From Pseudopedobacter sp044361595 (lineage in GTDB: Bacteria > Bacteroidota > Bacteroidia > Sphingobacteriales > Sphingobacteriaceae): a stretch of 64,000 bases of DNA. The translations under genes were made by a program, and so were the position numbers. The stretch covers positions 81,915-145,914 of the forward strand of contig JBIKIN010000009.1 in NCBI GenBank assembly GCA_044361595.1, given 5' to 3'. Position 1 is the first letter of the stretch; the number at the start of each line of letters is the position of its first letter. This document shows, in pieces, positions 47,055 to 56,827 of this stretch. Below the pieces are notes generated by a model. The model did no database searches. It saw only the letters and a program-made list of their open reading frames with translations, and was not told where the DNA came from.

Positions 47055-49469
47055 ATGAAAGCAAAATCACAGTTAGGCATCTCTTTTTTTATATTGATGT
47101 TTTTTTTAGCCTTTAAGACCGAAGATTTTGCCCAATTGTTACAAAATAAATTCAATGCCTACTTTTACGAGAAAACAGATACACAACTTTTTATCCATAC
47201 CGATAAAAATATTTACTTCACCAATGAAAATATTTGGTTTAAGGCTTATGTTTTTTCTAAAAGCAATTTAGCAAGCGAGGTTCTTTTTTTAAGATTGGTA
47301 GATACAACCCAAAAAATTGTTTTAGAGAAAAAGTTCCCTGTATACGATGTTAGGTCGCATGGAGAAATCACTTTACCTGATACATTACGACAAGGCAGAT
47401 ATTTATTATATGCTTTTACAGATAACATGATCAATTTTAACCCTAACCAAATATTTGTTCAACAAATTGAAATAAAAAAGACCAATAACAATTTTTTAGA
47501 TATAGCCACAAGCATTAAAGATACGCTAAGCTTAAAAGCAAATAGCCTTGTTAAACTAAATTTTAAAGTAAAACTTGGTAAAGAGAATGTACAGAAAGCT
47601 AAAGTTAGCTATCAAATTAAATTAGATGATGGTAAAGTGATTCAATCAGATAAATTGACTACTGATTTTACTGGAAACGCAAATTTAGATTTTACTTTTC
47701 CAAGCCTAAATCCCGATGATCATCTTTTTATCAGCGGAAGTGTAACTAACGACAGCAAGAAAACAGATTTTAACGTCGAATTACCAAATTACCACCATTT
47801 TTTAAATATTGATTTCTATCCCGAAAGTGGGAATTTAATTGATGGACTTAATCAATTAAAGGTAGTAACCACCAACGAGCAGCAGAAAGCAATAGCTGCA
47901 AAAGTTAACTTTAAAGAGGATGGAAAATCATTTGCTCAGTTTAATACCAATGTTAACGGATTTGCTTTTCCTAAATTGAATTTCAAAAAAGACCGAAAAT
48001 ACACCGTTGAAGTAAGCACTAATAAGCATCAAAAAACAATCAATTTTCCTTTACAGATCAATCCTAAGGCATTTCAAATTACACTAAATAACAATAATGG
48101 ACTTCATGAAATTGCTATTAGAAGTTATAGTTCAAAGGATAAAGTTTGGATGGTGTTACGATCGAACAATCAAATAGTACTTACAAAAGAATTAGATTTC
48201 TCTGAAAAAGAGTTGTTTAACTTACCCTTTTCTGAGGTAAACTTAGATAAGGGAATATTTGAAGTTTCTCTAATAAATCAACAATCAGAAGTTTTAACTC
48301 AGCGATTGTTTTATAAAAATGTTAAAGATTGGTACAGCATTAAAGTAAATTTTAAGAAAAAAATCTACGAAACAAGAGACCAGGTTACAGGAGAGATTGA
48401 GATAACCGATAATAACAATAACCCTGTTGAAGCTAATTTATCAGTCGCTGTAGTTGCCGAGAGCCACATTAATACATCATTTTTTAACAGAATAGATGAA
48501 AATTATTTTGCTCAACTCAATAAAGAAAAACTTAATTTAACCTCAAGCTCACCCGATTTTAATAATTTCCTAATTGGTAAAAAATGGGAAAATGTTAATT
48601 GGGAGCAAGTCATAAATTATAAGCCAAGTGGTACGCTTAAGTTGTTTAAAAATGCAGGTGGATTAATGGGTAAAATAGAACAATTAAAAGGTAAACCAAT
48701 TAAAATTAAAGAATTATACCTTATTGATAAGGGGAATATCTTATCTATTTTAGTTGATGATGAAGGCTCGTTTCAAATATTTGCATCAAATTTAGTTACT
48801 CAATCTAACAATAAACCTTATTTAGTTTTAGGCGACGATTTCTTTAATCAATATAATTTTAAGCTGAACTCTTACACCAACTTATTTGATACTCGGGTTA
48901 AATTTTTGAACCTTAAAACTTATTTCCGAGAAAATATAGCTTCAGAGTCGCCTTCTAAACTAAATTTATCAATGTTAAATAACACTACCGTTTTAAACGA
49001 GGTTGTTGTAAAAGCCAATAGAAACGAGGTTGAATATAATTCTGGAATTTATACCTCAAAAAATTGCTTAGATTATGTTTGTTTTAACAATATTTTAAAT
49101 TGTCCAAATCATAAAACAGGCGGATTCATCCCTACAGACGGAGGAGTTTATCAATTTGGAGGGAGAGCTGTAGTTTACAAAGGTTGTGGTTCGCAAGACA
49201 AAAAAGAGACTAACATTGCTTTAGATAATATTTTCTTACCTCAAAATTTTTACCTACCAAATTATCAGCAAATGCCTAAAGAGATTAAAGAATTAGCTAC
49301 AACGCTCTATTGGAATCCAAATTTAAATACCAATAATCAGGGTAAAGCAAGTTTTAGTTATTACAACTCCGATTTTAAGGGAAATTTTAAAATTATTATC
49401 CAAGGAGTAGAAAATCAAACTTTGAGGCCCTTATTTGCGCAATCGGCTTATTTAGTTTCTAACCAATAA
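47055..49469 (+). CDS. MG2-domain secreted protein with degenerate TonB-plug-like end
   Basis: 804 residues with a signal anchor or signal peptide (FFILMFFLAFK). An alpha-2-macroglobulin-type MG2 domain covers about 43-135 (FIHTDKNIYFTNENIWFKAYVF, then RQGRYLLYAFTDN). Further Ig-like repeats follow to about 590. A short TonB-plug-like start (LNEVVVKANRNEVEYN) at about 650 leads into a four-cysteine stretch (NCLDYVCFNNILNCPNH, GCGS) and a C-terminal beta domain. Bacteroidota carry many such proteins, and their role is unknown; they are thought to act at the outer membrane. The plug is too short to be a receptor, and there is no barrel. It is divergent from the barrel gene at 44153-46924. Confidence 0.75.
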   Translation: MKAKSQLGISFFILMFFLAFKTEDFAQLLQNKFNAYFYEKTDTQLFIHTDKNIYFTNENIWFKAYVFSKSNLASEVLFLRLVDTTQKIVLEKKFPVYDVRSHGEITLPDTLRQGRYLLYAFTDNMINFNPNQIFVQQIEIKKTNNNFLDIATSIKDTLSLKANSLVKLNFKVKLGKENVQKAKVSYQIKLDDGKVIQSDKLTTDFTGNANLDFTFPSLNPDDHLFISGSVTNDSKKTDFNVELPNYHHFLNIDFYPESGNLIDGLNQLKVVTTNEQQKAIAAKVNFKEDGKSFAQFNTNVNGFAFPKLNFKKDRKYTVEVSTNKHQKTINFPLQINPKAFQITLNNNNGLHEIAIRSYSSKDKVWMVLRSNNQIVLTKELDFSEKELFNLPFSEVNLDKGIFEVSLINQQSEVLTQRLFYKNVKDWYSIKVNFKKKIYETRDQVTGEIEITDNNNNPVEANLSVAVVAESHINTSFFNRIDENYFAQLNKEKLNLTSSSPDFNNFLIGKKWENVNWEQVINYKPSGTLKLFKNAGGLMGKIEQLKGKPIKIKELYLIDKGNILSILVDDEGSFQIFASNLVTQSNNKPYLVLGDDFFNQYNFKLNSYTNLFDTRVKFLNLKTYFRENIASESPSKLNLSMLNNTTVLNEVVVKANRNEVEYNSGIYTSKNCLDYVCFNNILNCPNHKTGGFIPTDGGVYQFGGRAVVYKGCGSQDKKETNIALDNIFLPQNFYLPNYQQMPKEIKELATTLYWNPNLNTNNQGKASFSYYNSDFKGNFKIIIQGVENQTLRPLFAQSAYLVSNQ

Positions 49470-49636
49470 CGTTTATTCACAAATACATAAAATTAACCAT
49501 AATTTTAATTTTTCATCTGCGCATCAGTGGTAAACAAAAATAACAACTTCATAAATTGTAATTTTTTTATAGCTAGTACACAATCAGTCAATTTTTAAAC
49601 AATCTTTTCTAACTTAGATTTCTTTAAAACCAAAAA

Positions 49637-51496
49637 ATGAAAAAACTTTCGATACTACTTACCTTTTTGTTCCCTTTACTTGCTTTTGCACAAGGCAATC
49701 AATACGATGTAAAGCAGAATTACAATAAAATAGAACGCTATATCACCATGCGTGATGGTATTAAATTGTTTACTTCAATATACATCCCCAAAGATGCATC
49801 GCCATCTAAAAAGTATCCAATCATGATGCAGCGTACCTGCTATAATGTAGCCCCTTACGGCGAGGATAAGTTTAAAACTAGTCTTGGCCCATCACAAACC
49901 ATGATGAAAGAGGGCTATATTTTCGTTTATCAAGACGTACGTGGCAGATGGATGAGCGAAGGGCAATGGACTAACATGACGCCTGTAATTGCACAAAAAA
50001 AATCTAAAACAGACGTAGACGAAGGGTCTGATACTTACGATACCATCAATTGGATGATTAAAAATATTCCAAACAACAATGGCAAAGTAGGTCAGTGGGG
50101 TATCTCTTATCCTGGCTTTTATACAGCGGCAGGATTAACAGCAAATCACCCAGCTTTAAAAGCAAGTTCTCCACAAGCACCAATTTCAGATTTTTGGTTC
50201 GATGATTTTCACCATAATGGAGCATTTGTTCAATCTTACTTTTTCACATTCCCAGTTTTTGGCGTTCAAAAAACCGATACCACTAGCAAAGCTTGGTATA
50301 AAATGATTGATCCTAAAACTAAAGATGGTTACCAATTTGGTTTAGATTTAGGGCCGCTTAAAAATGCCGATAAATACTATGCCGATAACTTCTTTTGGCA
50401 AGAAACTGTAAATCACCCAAACTACGATGAGTTTTGGCAAAAGCGTAATTTATTACCTCATTTAAAAAACGTAACTCCAGCAGTAATGACTGTTGGAGGC
50501 TGGTTTGATGCCGAAGATATGAGAGGTCCGTTAGCCATTTACAAAACTATCGAAAAAAACAATCCAAAAGCTTATAATACCATTGTTGAAGGCCCTTTTG
50601 GACATGGCAGATGGAGTCGTGAAACGGGACGCACCATGCACAACGATATTTATTTTGGTGATAGCATTGCTACTTTTTATCAAAAAAATATCGAAGCTAA
50701 ATTCTTCAACCACTTTTTAAAAGGAGCCGGAGACGGCAAAACAGGTTTGCCAGAAGCATATATGTTTGATACTGGGGCTAAAAAATGGCAACAATTTGAT
50801 CAGTGGCCAGCAGCAAACACCCAGAAAAAAACCTATTCTTTAAACTTAAGAGGTGGTTTGTCAGAAGTTTCAACTATGGAATATGGCGCTAGAGATTTCA
50901 TCAGCGATCCTATGAAACCAGTTCCTTATACTTCAGATATTACAACTACCATTGGTTTTACACCATTTAATTACATGAGCGAAGATCAACGTTTTGCAGG
51001 TTCCCGCCCAGATGTTTTGGTGTATCAAACCGAAGTTTTGACTGAAGATGTGACTTTAGCTGGCGAAATTTTAGCCAAGTTAAAAGTAAGTACTACAGGT
51101 ACCGATGCCGATTGGGTAGTTAAACTGATTGATGTTTACCCTGCAAACGAACCAAACAATCCTTACATGCCAAACAAAAACATCACTTTAAGCAATTACC
51201 AGCAAATGGTACGCTCTGAAGTGATGCCGGCAAGATTTCGTAACAGTTTCGAAAAACCAGAAGCTATGGTTCCAAACCAAGAAACAGCTGTAAATGTTCA
51301 GTTGCAAGATGTGTTGCATACCTTTAAAAAAGGTCACCGTATTATGGTGCAAATTCAAAGTACTTGGTTTCCGCTAATTCAACGTAATCCGCAAACTTTT
51401 GTGCCTAATATTTACAAAGCCAATGAAAGCGATTTTCAAAAGCAAACGCATAAAGTATTTAATAATAGCAGTATCGAGTTTAGTGTTTTAAAGTAA
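49637..51496 (+). CDS. CocE/NonD-type S15 hydrolase (alpha-amino-acid ester hydrolase-like)
   Basis: 619 residues with a signal peptide ending AFAQ. The alpha/beta hydrolase carries the triad S157 in GISYPGF, D291 in GGWFDAEDM and H323 in EGPFGHGRW. RDGIKLFTSIYIPKD at the N terminus and DVRGRWMSEG before the active site are typical of S15/CocE proteins. The C-terminal jelly-roll domain (about 430-615) ends with the segment KGHRIMVQIQSTWFP. This family hydrolyses esters or amides of amino acids, including beta-lactam side chains in some members, or X-Pro dipeptides. Substrate is not readable. Monocistronic by layout; a repeat element follows it. Confidence 0.92.
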   Translation: MKKLSILLTFLFPLLAFAQGNQYDVKQNYNKIERYITMRDGIKLFTSIYIPKDASPSKKYPIMMQRTCYNVAPYGEDKFKTSLGPSQTMMKEGYIFVYQDVRGRWMSEGQWTNMTPVIAQKKSKTDVDEGSDTYDTINWMIKNIPNNNGKVGQWGISYPGFYTAAGLTANHPALKASSPQAPISDFWFDDFHHNGAFVQSYFFTFPVFGVQKTDTTSKAWYKMIDPKTKDGYQFGLDLGPLKNADKYYADNFFWQETVNHPNYDEFWQKRNLLPHLKNVTPAVMTVGGWFDAEDMRGPLAIYKTIEKNNPKAYNTIVEGPFGHGRWSRETGRTMHNDIYFGDSIATFYQKNIEAKFFNHFLKGAGDGKTGLPEAYMFDTGAKKWQQFDQWPAANTQKKTYSLNLRGGLSEVSTMEYGARDFISDPMKPVPYTSDITTTIGFTPFNYMSEDQRFAGSRPDVLVYQTEVLTEDVTLAGEILAKLKVSTTGTDADWVVKLIDVYPANEPNNPYMPNKNITLSNYQQMVRSEVMPARFRNSFEKPEAMVPNQETAVNVQLQDVLHTFKKGHRIMVQIQSTWFPLIQRNPQTFVPNIYKANESDFQKQTHKVFNNSSIEFSVLK

Positions 51497-51902
51497 ATAA
51501 TTTGGGCGTTTTTACACGCTGTACGCTTTATCTTTTTTTGCCACTTGCTAAATCGTAAAGGGCAAAAAAGGATGCCGCTGCCATCGTTAACGCACCTATA
51601 AACCTCGGTCTGTGTTCTCGCGACTGCTATTAAGTTAAGAGACTTTTCTCCGTTTGGCGTCATTTCGACTGTAAGGAGAAATCTCACAAATAGGCGCAAC
51701 ACACTTTGAGCAAACCTTGCAAGTGAGACGTTTCGTCCCTCAACGTGACGCAAGTTTTCCTTAACTTAATAACATTCGTGTCCTCACAGACCGAAATAAT
51801 AAAAGCATAAAATGGTCAATTAGGTTACCGACCATGGAAAAGATTAAGTCAAATTTGAAGATAATCTCAAATCTCATGTCTCAAATCTCAAAACTATCAA
51901 CA
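51497..51902. other. Intergenic stretch holding the palindromic element
   Basis: About 400 bp between the S15 hydrolase stop and the aminopeptidase start. Most is the dispersed element. The last 50 bp (51850-51900) is a low-complexity run of TCTCAAATCTCA-type repeats. No gene seen. Confidence 0.7.
51507..51793. repeat. Dispersed palindromic element with ~38-bp imperfect terminal inverted repeats
   Basis: Core at 51605-51793. The left end CGGTCTGTG...TATTAAGTTAAG matches, inverted, the right end CTTAACTTAATA...CACAGACCG. The interior has CGTCATTTCGACTG, then GAGAAATCTCACAAATAGG and GGACGAAACGTC-like sequence (reverse orientation). A further inverted repeat of TTTTTTGCC/GGCAAAAAA lies at 51531-51570. 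There is no ORF. A second, reversed copy lies at 63370-63505. It resembles a MITE or a large REP-like element. Confidence 0.75.
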
Positions 51903-53543
51903 ATGAAAAATACGTTAACAACAATCTTTACTATCATTTTATTAGGGACAACCTTAACCAGTTGCGCTCAGCTAATGGAGAAAAAAAGCTCATTCTCAAG
52001 GGCCGATAGTTTGCGTGGTAGTATTACTTCGCCTTTTAGAACCTGTTACGATATCAATTTTTATCATTTAGATGTTAAGGTAAATCCTACCGAAAAATCT
52101 ATCAGCGGAAGCAATACTTTTAAATTTACTGCAACCACAAATTTTAAAACCCTGCAATTCGATCTATTTAAAAATTTAAGTATTGAAAAAATCGTTTATC
52201 ATCAACAAGAATTAACCGGTAAAAGAGAATACAATGCTGTATTTCTAACTTTTCCAAAAGAAATAGCTAAAGGCAAGCAAGACAGTTTCACAGTTTATTA
52301 CTCGGGTAAACCTACTGTTGCAAAAAATGCACCTTGGGATGGTGGTTTTGTATTTGCAAAACATGATACCGATAAAGATTTTATTGCAACAGCTTGTCAA
52401 GGTGTAGGCGCTAGCATTTGGTGGCCAAATAAAGATCAACAAGCGGATGAGGTTGATAGTGCTTTAATCAGCGTAAGCGTACCCAATAATTTAATGAATG
52501 TTTCTAATGGAAGATTGGTAGGTAAAACCGATTTAAAAGACGGTTATACTCGTTACGATTGGAAGGTTTCTAATCCAATAAATAATTACGATATAGCTAT
52601 AAACGCTGCAAATTATGACCATTTTAAAGATGTATATCAAGGTTTAAATGGCCAATTGACTTTAGATTATTACGTTTTACCCGAAAATTTAGAAAAAGCT
52701 AAAACGCAATTTGCTGATGTTAAAAGGATGTTAAAAGCTTTTGAGCATTGGTTTGGACCATATCCTTTTTATAAAGATGGATTTAAATTGGTGGAAACTC
52801 CACATTTGGGTATGGAGCATCAAAGTGCAGTGGCTTATGGTAATAAATATCGAAACGGATATTTAGGCAGAGATTTATCTGGAACAGGCTGGGGTTTAAA
52901 ATGGGATTTTATTATTATACACGAAAGCGGCCACGAGTGGTTTGGTAATAACATCACCGCTAAAGATATTGCCGATATGTGGATTCATGAAAGTTTTACA
53001 GCTTATTCTGAAAGTTTGTTTACCGAGTATTATTATGGTAAGCAAGCTGGCGCCGAGTATGTTATTGGAACAAGACGAGGTGTAAATAACGACTCGCCCA
53101 TTATTGGCCCTTATGGAGTGAATAAAGAAGGCTCTGGCGATATGTATTATAAAGGAGCAAATATGTTGCACACCATTAGACAAGTTGTAAACGACGATGA
53201 AAAATGGCGTAAAATTTTAATTGGATTAAACTCGAAGTTTGGTAAGAAAACTACCACAAGCAATGAAGTTATTGCTTACATAGCGCAACAATCTGGCAAG
53301 AATTTAATTTCAATTTTTAATCAGTATTTAAATTTCAAAAACATTCCAGTTCTTGAGCTAAAGCAAGAAGGAGCAGAGGTGAAAATGAGATGGATAACAG
53401 ATGTTAAATTTGATATGCCTATAAAATTAGAAAATGCTAGCGATTGGATTTACCCTACCAATCAATGGACAATTCTAAAAACAGATAAGACTTTAAGTGA
53501 AATCGTAATTGATAAAAACTTTTATGTTGAGTTAAAAAAATAA
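51903..53543 (+). CDS. M1-family zinc aminopeptidase lipoprotein
   Basis: 546 residues from the ATG at 51903, which gives a good lipoprotein signal (TTLTSC, Cys at 21). An upstream ATG at 51834 would add a low-complexity non-signal leader from the repeat. The zinc site is HESGH at 340-344 plus E363 in WIHESFTAYSE, exactly the HExxH-x18-E spacing of M1. The substrate-side motif is GMEHQ in place of the classic GAMEN. The N-terminal saddle beta domain (about 40-220) is present, with the usual WWPNKDQ segment. It would remove N-terminal amino acids from peptides in the periplasm or on the outer membrane. It ends convergently with tamL. Confidence 0.93.
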   Translation: MKNTLTTIFTIILLGTTLTSCAQLMEKKSSFSRADSLRGSITSPFRTCYDINFYHLDVKVNPTEKSISGSNTFKFTATTNFKTLQFDLFKNLSIEKIVYHQQELTGKREYNAVFLTFPKEIAKGKQDSFTVYYSGKPTVAKNAPWDGGFVFAKHDTDKDFIATACQGVGASIWWPNKDQQADEVDSALISVSVPNNLMNVSNGRLVGKTDLKDGYTRYDWKVSNPINNYDIAINAANYDHFKDVYQGLNGQLTLDYYVLPENLEKAKTQFADVKRMLKAFEHWFGPYPFYKDGFKLVETPHLGMEHQSAVAYGNKYRNGYLGRDLSGTGWGLKWDFIIIHESGHEWFGNNITAKDIADMWIHESFTAYSESLFTEYYYGKQAGAEYVIGTRRGVNNDSPIIGPYGVNKEGSGDMYYKGANMLHTIRQVVNDDEKWRKILIGLNSKFGKKTTTSNEVIAYIAQQSGKNLISIFNQYLNFKNIPVLELKQEGAEVKMRWITDVKFDMPIKLENASDWIYPTNQWTILKTDKTLSEIVIDKNFYVELKK

Positions 53544-53603
53544 AAAGCTATTTGAACAAGTTTTTGGCGTTTTAACATCAAGCAGTTTGGAATCTATTTC
53601 TTT

Positions 53604-55943
53604 TTAAAAAGGCAATCCTATACCAAATTGTATTTGTGATAATGAGTATTGATCAGGAGAATTGTTTATTCGATATTCAGCTTGAAATGCTTTCTTTTCA
53701 GACTTATCAAACCAGTATTTGTAAACATATTGTTCGTTGCCAATAAACTGTGGGTCTTTAAATTTAAAACCTGCATCTAACCTAAAAACGAAGAAAGAGA
53801 CATCAAACCTTAATCCCAAACCTACACCAATGGCCGTTTGGTTATAAAACTCGCTAAACTTAAATTGACCGCCTTGCTGTAAGTTGTTTTGTCTTAACAG
53901 CCACGTATTCCCAAAATCTACAAAAGTAGCGCCCTTAACTTTTGCTCCCCAAAAATTATCGAGTAATTTAAATCGATATTCTATGTTACCTTCAAATTTG
54001 ATATCACCTAATTGATCTAAGTTTCGCAGATTAGTTCTCACGGTGTCGTTTGCTAGGGTAGCTCGATTATAATTACCCGGACCTAAAGTACGGGCTTGCC
54101 ATGCTCTAATACCGCTAGAGCCGCCTGCAAAAAATTGTTTATCAAATGGTAAGGTTTGGGTATTTCCATAGCTATAACCTAGTCCGGGGTTAAGTCTAAA
54201 AATAATTTGATTCTCTTTTCCTAAATAGCGGTAAAATCTAACATCGGTTTCTATTTTGGTAAATTGCGAGTAAGGCACACCAAAAATTAAACGTTGATTA
54301 TCACTATTTTTATTGTTACTTAATCTAGAAATTAAAGCGGCAGAGTTACCAGCTAATTCTAAATTACCAGAAAAATAAATGAAATTATTAAGGTTGTTTA
54401 GCTTGGCTAAATTTAAAGAGTAATTGTAATAGGTGCTGCTAATTAATTGCGATCTTAACGTATTAACAAAAAATCCATTACCATTTTGTATTAAATTATC
54501 TTGCAAAGCCGGGTTTATTTTTCCTAAGGCGTATTGTATATTCACAGCCGTTAAAGAATGCTGTTTAAATCTAGTTTCTAACCAATCGTAAGTTAGTGTG
54601 CTACCTAAAGTATTTCTAGAGTAATTATTTGTTAACCTATAAATTTGATAGTTAGTAGCTATTCTAGTTCTTGGAATTCCATTTTTACCAAGTAGGGCAA
54701 AATTAAATGGCGTAATTAATCTAGGAAAACTTAAGCTTACCCCAACCTGGTAATCTCTACTTAATAGTCTATCAGACAGATTGCCAGCTATGTTTTTATC
54801 AAATTGTAATCCAGTTTTTACCTTTACTTCAAAAAGCTCGGCTCCGCCAAAAATATTTTTGTTTTGATAAGTAGCCCCTATATTTATACCGCTTATGCTA
54901 GAGTTAAAAGTGTAATCGCCCTCAAACCTGTTAGATTTCTTTTTTAATGGCACAATGTCTATTAAACCTAAAAGCTGATGATTTACAGTATCGCCTACCG
55001 TTCTAAAATCTACACTAACGCTTTTAAAAGCATTCATATCAAAAAAGCGCTGTGTTGTTAGTTCAGAGTTTGCAATGTTGTAAGTGTCTCCGTTTTTTAA
55101 ATAAATATAATTGGTTAATTTCTTTGGTTTAAAGAACCCAGAATAATCATAAAATTTATATTGAGAATCTACTACTGATGTATCGGGAACCATATCAGGT
55201 GTAATAATTCCACTACTTGGTTGTATTCTTATTAGTGTATTTGTAAGTGTGTAAATTTGGTGCTTATTTTGGTTTTGTGGATTGATAATTTCTAACTTAA
55301 CATCGGCAACGCCACTATTAAAATTAGTGTCGACGGTGGGTCTTACATATTGTCTTAAGAAATTATAATATCCATTTCTTTTCATTAGGTTGTAAATCTG
55401 TTCTCGCTCGTAAGCAATACTATCGGTATCGTACCTTTTCCCAGAGTCTATTCTTGTGAAGTTTTTTCTGTTTTCGAGGTAAATTTTTCTTACCGCACTG
55501 TCTGCAACATTTATAGTGACGTTTCTAAATTTAAACTCGGTACCCGGAGTAGCATAAAAAACAATAGCAGCCTTTTTGTTTTTTACAGAAACACTGTCTT
55601 TAACCTTAGCATTTAAGTATCCTTTAATTTTTAAAAATTGCTCTATTTGGTTTCTAGATAACTCAACTAAACTATAATCTAATATATGTGGCGCTTCCCC
55701 AATTTTCTTTTTCCCTTTTCTACTAAAAGTATGATATAACCATAGGTTAAACCTAGAATTAGGACGAACATCAGTAGGTACATACTCTGTAGCTTGCTCG
55801 GCAAATTGTTTATCAACCCCTTTAACTTCTAATTTTGTAACTAAAGCTTGGTCTTTTTCCAATCTTTTGGTAGACCTACAGCCAAAGGCTATAAAAATAA
55901 AAAATGCTAATATTGTAAAAGGATTAATAAAATATGCTTTCAA
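53604..55943 (-). CDS. TamL-type lipidated Omp85-family outer-membrane protein
   Basis: 779 residues with a TTG start at 55943. No ATG fits, because an in-frame stop lies 18 nt upstream and the signal sequence begins immediately. The lipobox is FIFIAFGC (Cys at 22), the mark of the Bacteroidota TamL branch. POTRA-like domains follow (about 35-330, with IEQFLKIKGYLNAKVKDS and YNLMKRNGYYNFL), then an Omp85 barrel with FAGGSSGIRAWQARTLGPG, the conserved (V/I)RGY-like loop, and a barrel end at FGIGLPF. It would work with a TamB-like partner in lipid or protein delivery to the outer membrane. The start codon overlaps the divergent methyltransferase start by 10 bp. Confidence 0.92.
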   Translation of the reverse strand: MKAYFINPFTILAFFIFIAFGCRSTKRLEKDQALVTKLEVKGVDKQFAEQATEYVPTDVRPNSRFNLWLYHTFSRKGKKKIGEAPHILDYSLVELSRNQIEQFLKIKGYLNAKVKDSVSVKNKKAAIVFYATPGTEFKFRNVTINVADSAVRKIYLENRKNFTRIDSGKRYDTDSIAYEREQIYNLMKRNGYYNFLRQYVRPTVDTNFNSGVADVKLEIINPQNQNKHQIYTLTNTLIRIQPSSGIITPDMVPDTSVVDSQYKFYDYSGFFKPKKLTNYIYLKNGDTYNIANSELTTQRFFDMNAFKSVSVDFRTVGDTVNHQLLGLIDIVPLKKKSNRFEGDYTFNSSISGINIGATYQNKNIFGGAELFEVKVKTGLQFDKNIAGNLSDRLLSRDYQVGVSLSFPRLITPFNFALLGKNGIPRTRIATNYQIYRLTNNYSRNTLGSTLTYDWLETRFKQHSLTAVNIQYALGKINPALQDNLIQNGNGFFVNTLRSQLISSTYYNYSLNLAKLNNLNNFIYFSGNLELAGNSAALISRLSNNKNSDNQRLIFGVPYSQFTKIETDVRFYRYLGKENQIIFRLNPGLGYSYGNTQTLPFDKQFFAGGSSGIRAWQARTLGPGNYNRATLANDTVRTNLRNLDQLGDIKFEGNIEYRFKLLDNFWGAKVKGATFVDFGNTWLLRQNNLQQGGQFKFSEFYNQTAIGVGLGLRFDVSFFVFRLDAGFKFKDPQFIGNEQYVYKYWFDKSEKKAFQAEYRINNSPDQYSLSQIQFGIGLPF

Positions 55944-56680
55944 AATCTCAAATAAGTTTTATATCAGGGTTACATCAAAAAAAGTACCGAAAAGAGCAGC
56001 AGCTATTTTTGGTTGAAGGTTTAAAAGCCATTACAGAGTTTTTAAATTCTGATTATGTGCTTCAAGGTATTTATTGTTTGCAATCCTTAGCGTCAAATTT
56101 GCCTAAATTATCTCATAAACAAAAAGTTTTTGAAGTTACTGAAATTGAGCTAAAAAAAATAAGTTCTTTACAGCATCCACAAGGTGTTTTAGCGGTTTTT
56201 GAAATGCCACAAAGCAAGGTTTTTTTTGAAGATAAAACCGATGAAATGGTATTGGTGTTAGATGGTGTTCAAGATCCTGGAAATTTAGGGACGATCATTA
56301 GAACGGCTGATTGGTTTAATTTTAAAAAAATTCTTTGCTCTCTAAGTTGTGTAGACGTGTATAATCCTAAAGTTGTACAAGCTACCATGGGCTCGCTAGC
56401 TCGTATAGATATTTTTTATGCGGATTTAGCACCAATTTTAAAACAAACCCAATTACCAATTTATGGCACCTTGTTAAATGGTGAAAATATATTTACAACA
56501 AGTTTTGAAAGTAATGGTTATTTAGTTTTTGGTAACGAGGGTAACGGAATAAGTGAAGAAATTATCTCTTTAATTACCAAAAGCGTAACTATACCAGGGG
56601 GTAAAAACACCGAATCTTTAAATGTTGCCATTTCTGCCGCTATTTGTTGTGCAGAGATTAAGAGAAATATACTTAAATAA
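55934..56680 (+). CDS. TrmH/SpoU-family RNA 2'-O-methyltransferase
   Basis: 248 residues, cytoplasmic. The N-terminal substrate-binding part is followed by the trefoil-knot SPOUT domain, with VLDGVQDPGNLGTIIRTADWF, NPKVVQATMGSLARI, VFGNEGNGIS and TESLNVAISAAI. This is the full set of SpoU motifs for SAM binding and 2'-O-ribose methylation. Target could be rRNA or tRNA. The ATG at 55934 overlaps, on the opposite strand, the TTG start of tamL, so the two genes overlap head to head by 10 bp. Confidence 0.94.
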   Translation: MLSKSQISFISGLHQKKYRKEQQLFLVEGLKAITEFLNSDYVLQGIYCLQSLASNLPKLSHKQKVFEVTEIELKKISSLQHPQGVLAVFEMPQSKVFFEDKTDEMVLVLDGVQDPGNLGTIIRTADWFNFKKILCSLSCVDVYNPKVVQATMGSLARIDIFYADLAPILKQTQLPIYGTLLNGENIFTTSFESNGYLVFGNEGNGISEEIISLITKSVTIPGGKNTESLNVAISAAICCAEIKRNILK

Positions 56681-56681
56681 G

Positions 56682-56711
56682 TTGTCTTGTATTAAAATTT
56701 TACTATTTTTG
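56682..56711 (+). promoter_or_regulatory. Promoter of tRNA-Cys
   Basis: TTG at 56682-56684 and TATTTTTG at 56704-56711 are separated by 19 nt, the expected spacing of the Bacteroidota -33/-7 promoter. The tRNA begins 17 nt after the box. Confidence 0.8.
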
Positions 56712-56728
56712 CAATCCTTAAAAGAAAG

Positions 56729-56799
56729 GGTCGAGTGGCCGAGTGGCTAGGCAGAGGTCTGCAAAACCTTCTACAGCGGTTCGAATCCGCTCTCGACCT
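56729..56799 (+). tRNA. tRNA-Cys (anticodon GCA)
   Basis: A 71-nt tRNA. The acceptor GGTCGAG pairs with CTCGACC and the discriminator is T, as is usual for tRNA-Cys. The anticodon loop CTGCAAA has GCA at 56761-56763, and the T arm is AGCGG-TTCGAAT-CCGCT. It lies 49 nt after the methyltransferase and 28 nt before a small basic ORF, which may be in the same transcript. Confidence 0.97.
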
Positions 56800-56827
56800 C
56801 GTTTAAAATTTTAAAAAAAGAAAAGTC

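Noticed and set aside
51834..51902. An ATG at 51834 for the aminopeptidase
   Set aside because: It adds a leader derived from a TCTCAAATCTCA low-complexity run and hides the lipoprotein signal at 51903.
55944..55990. An upstream start for tamL
   Set aside because: An in-frame stop lies 18 nt before the TTG.
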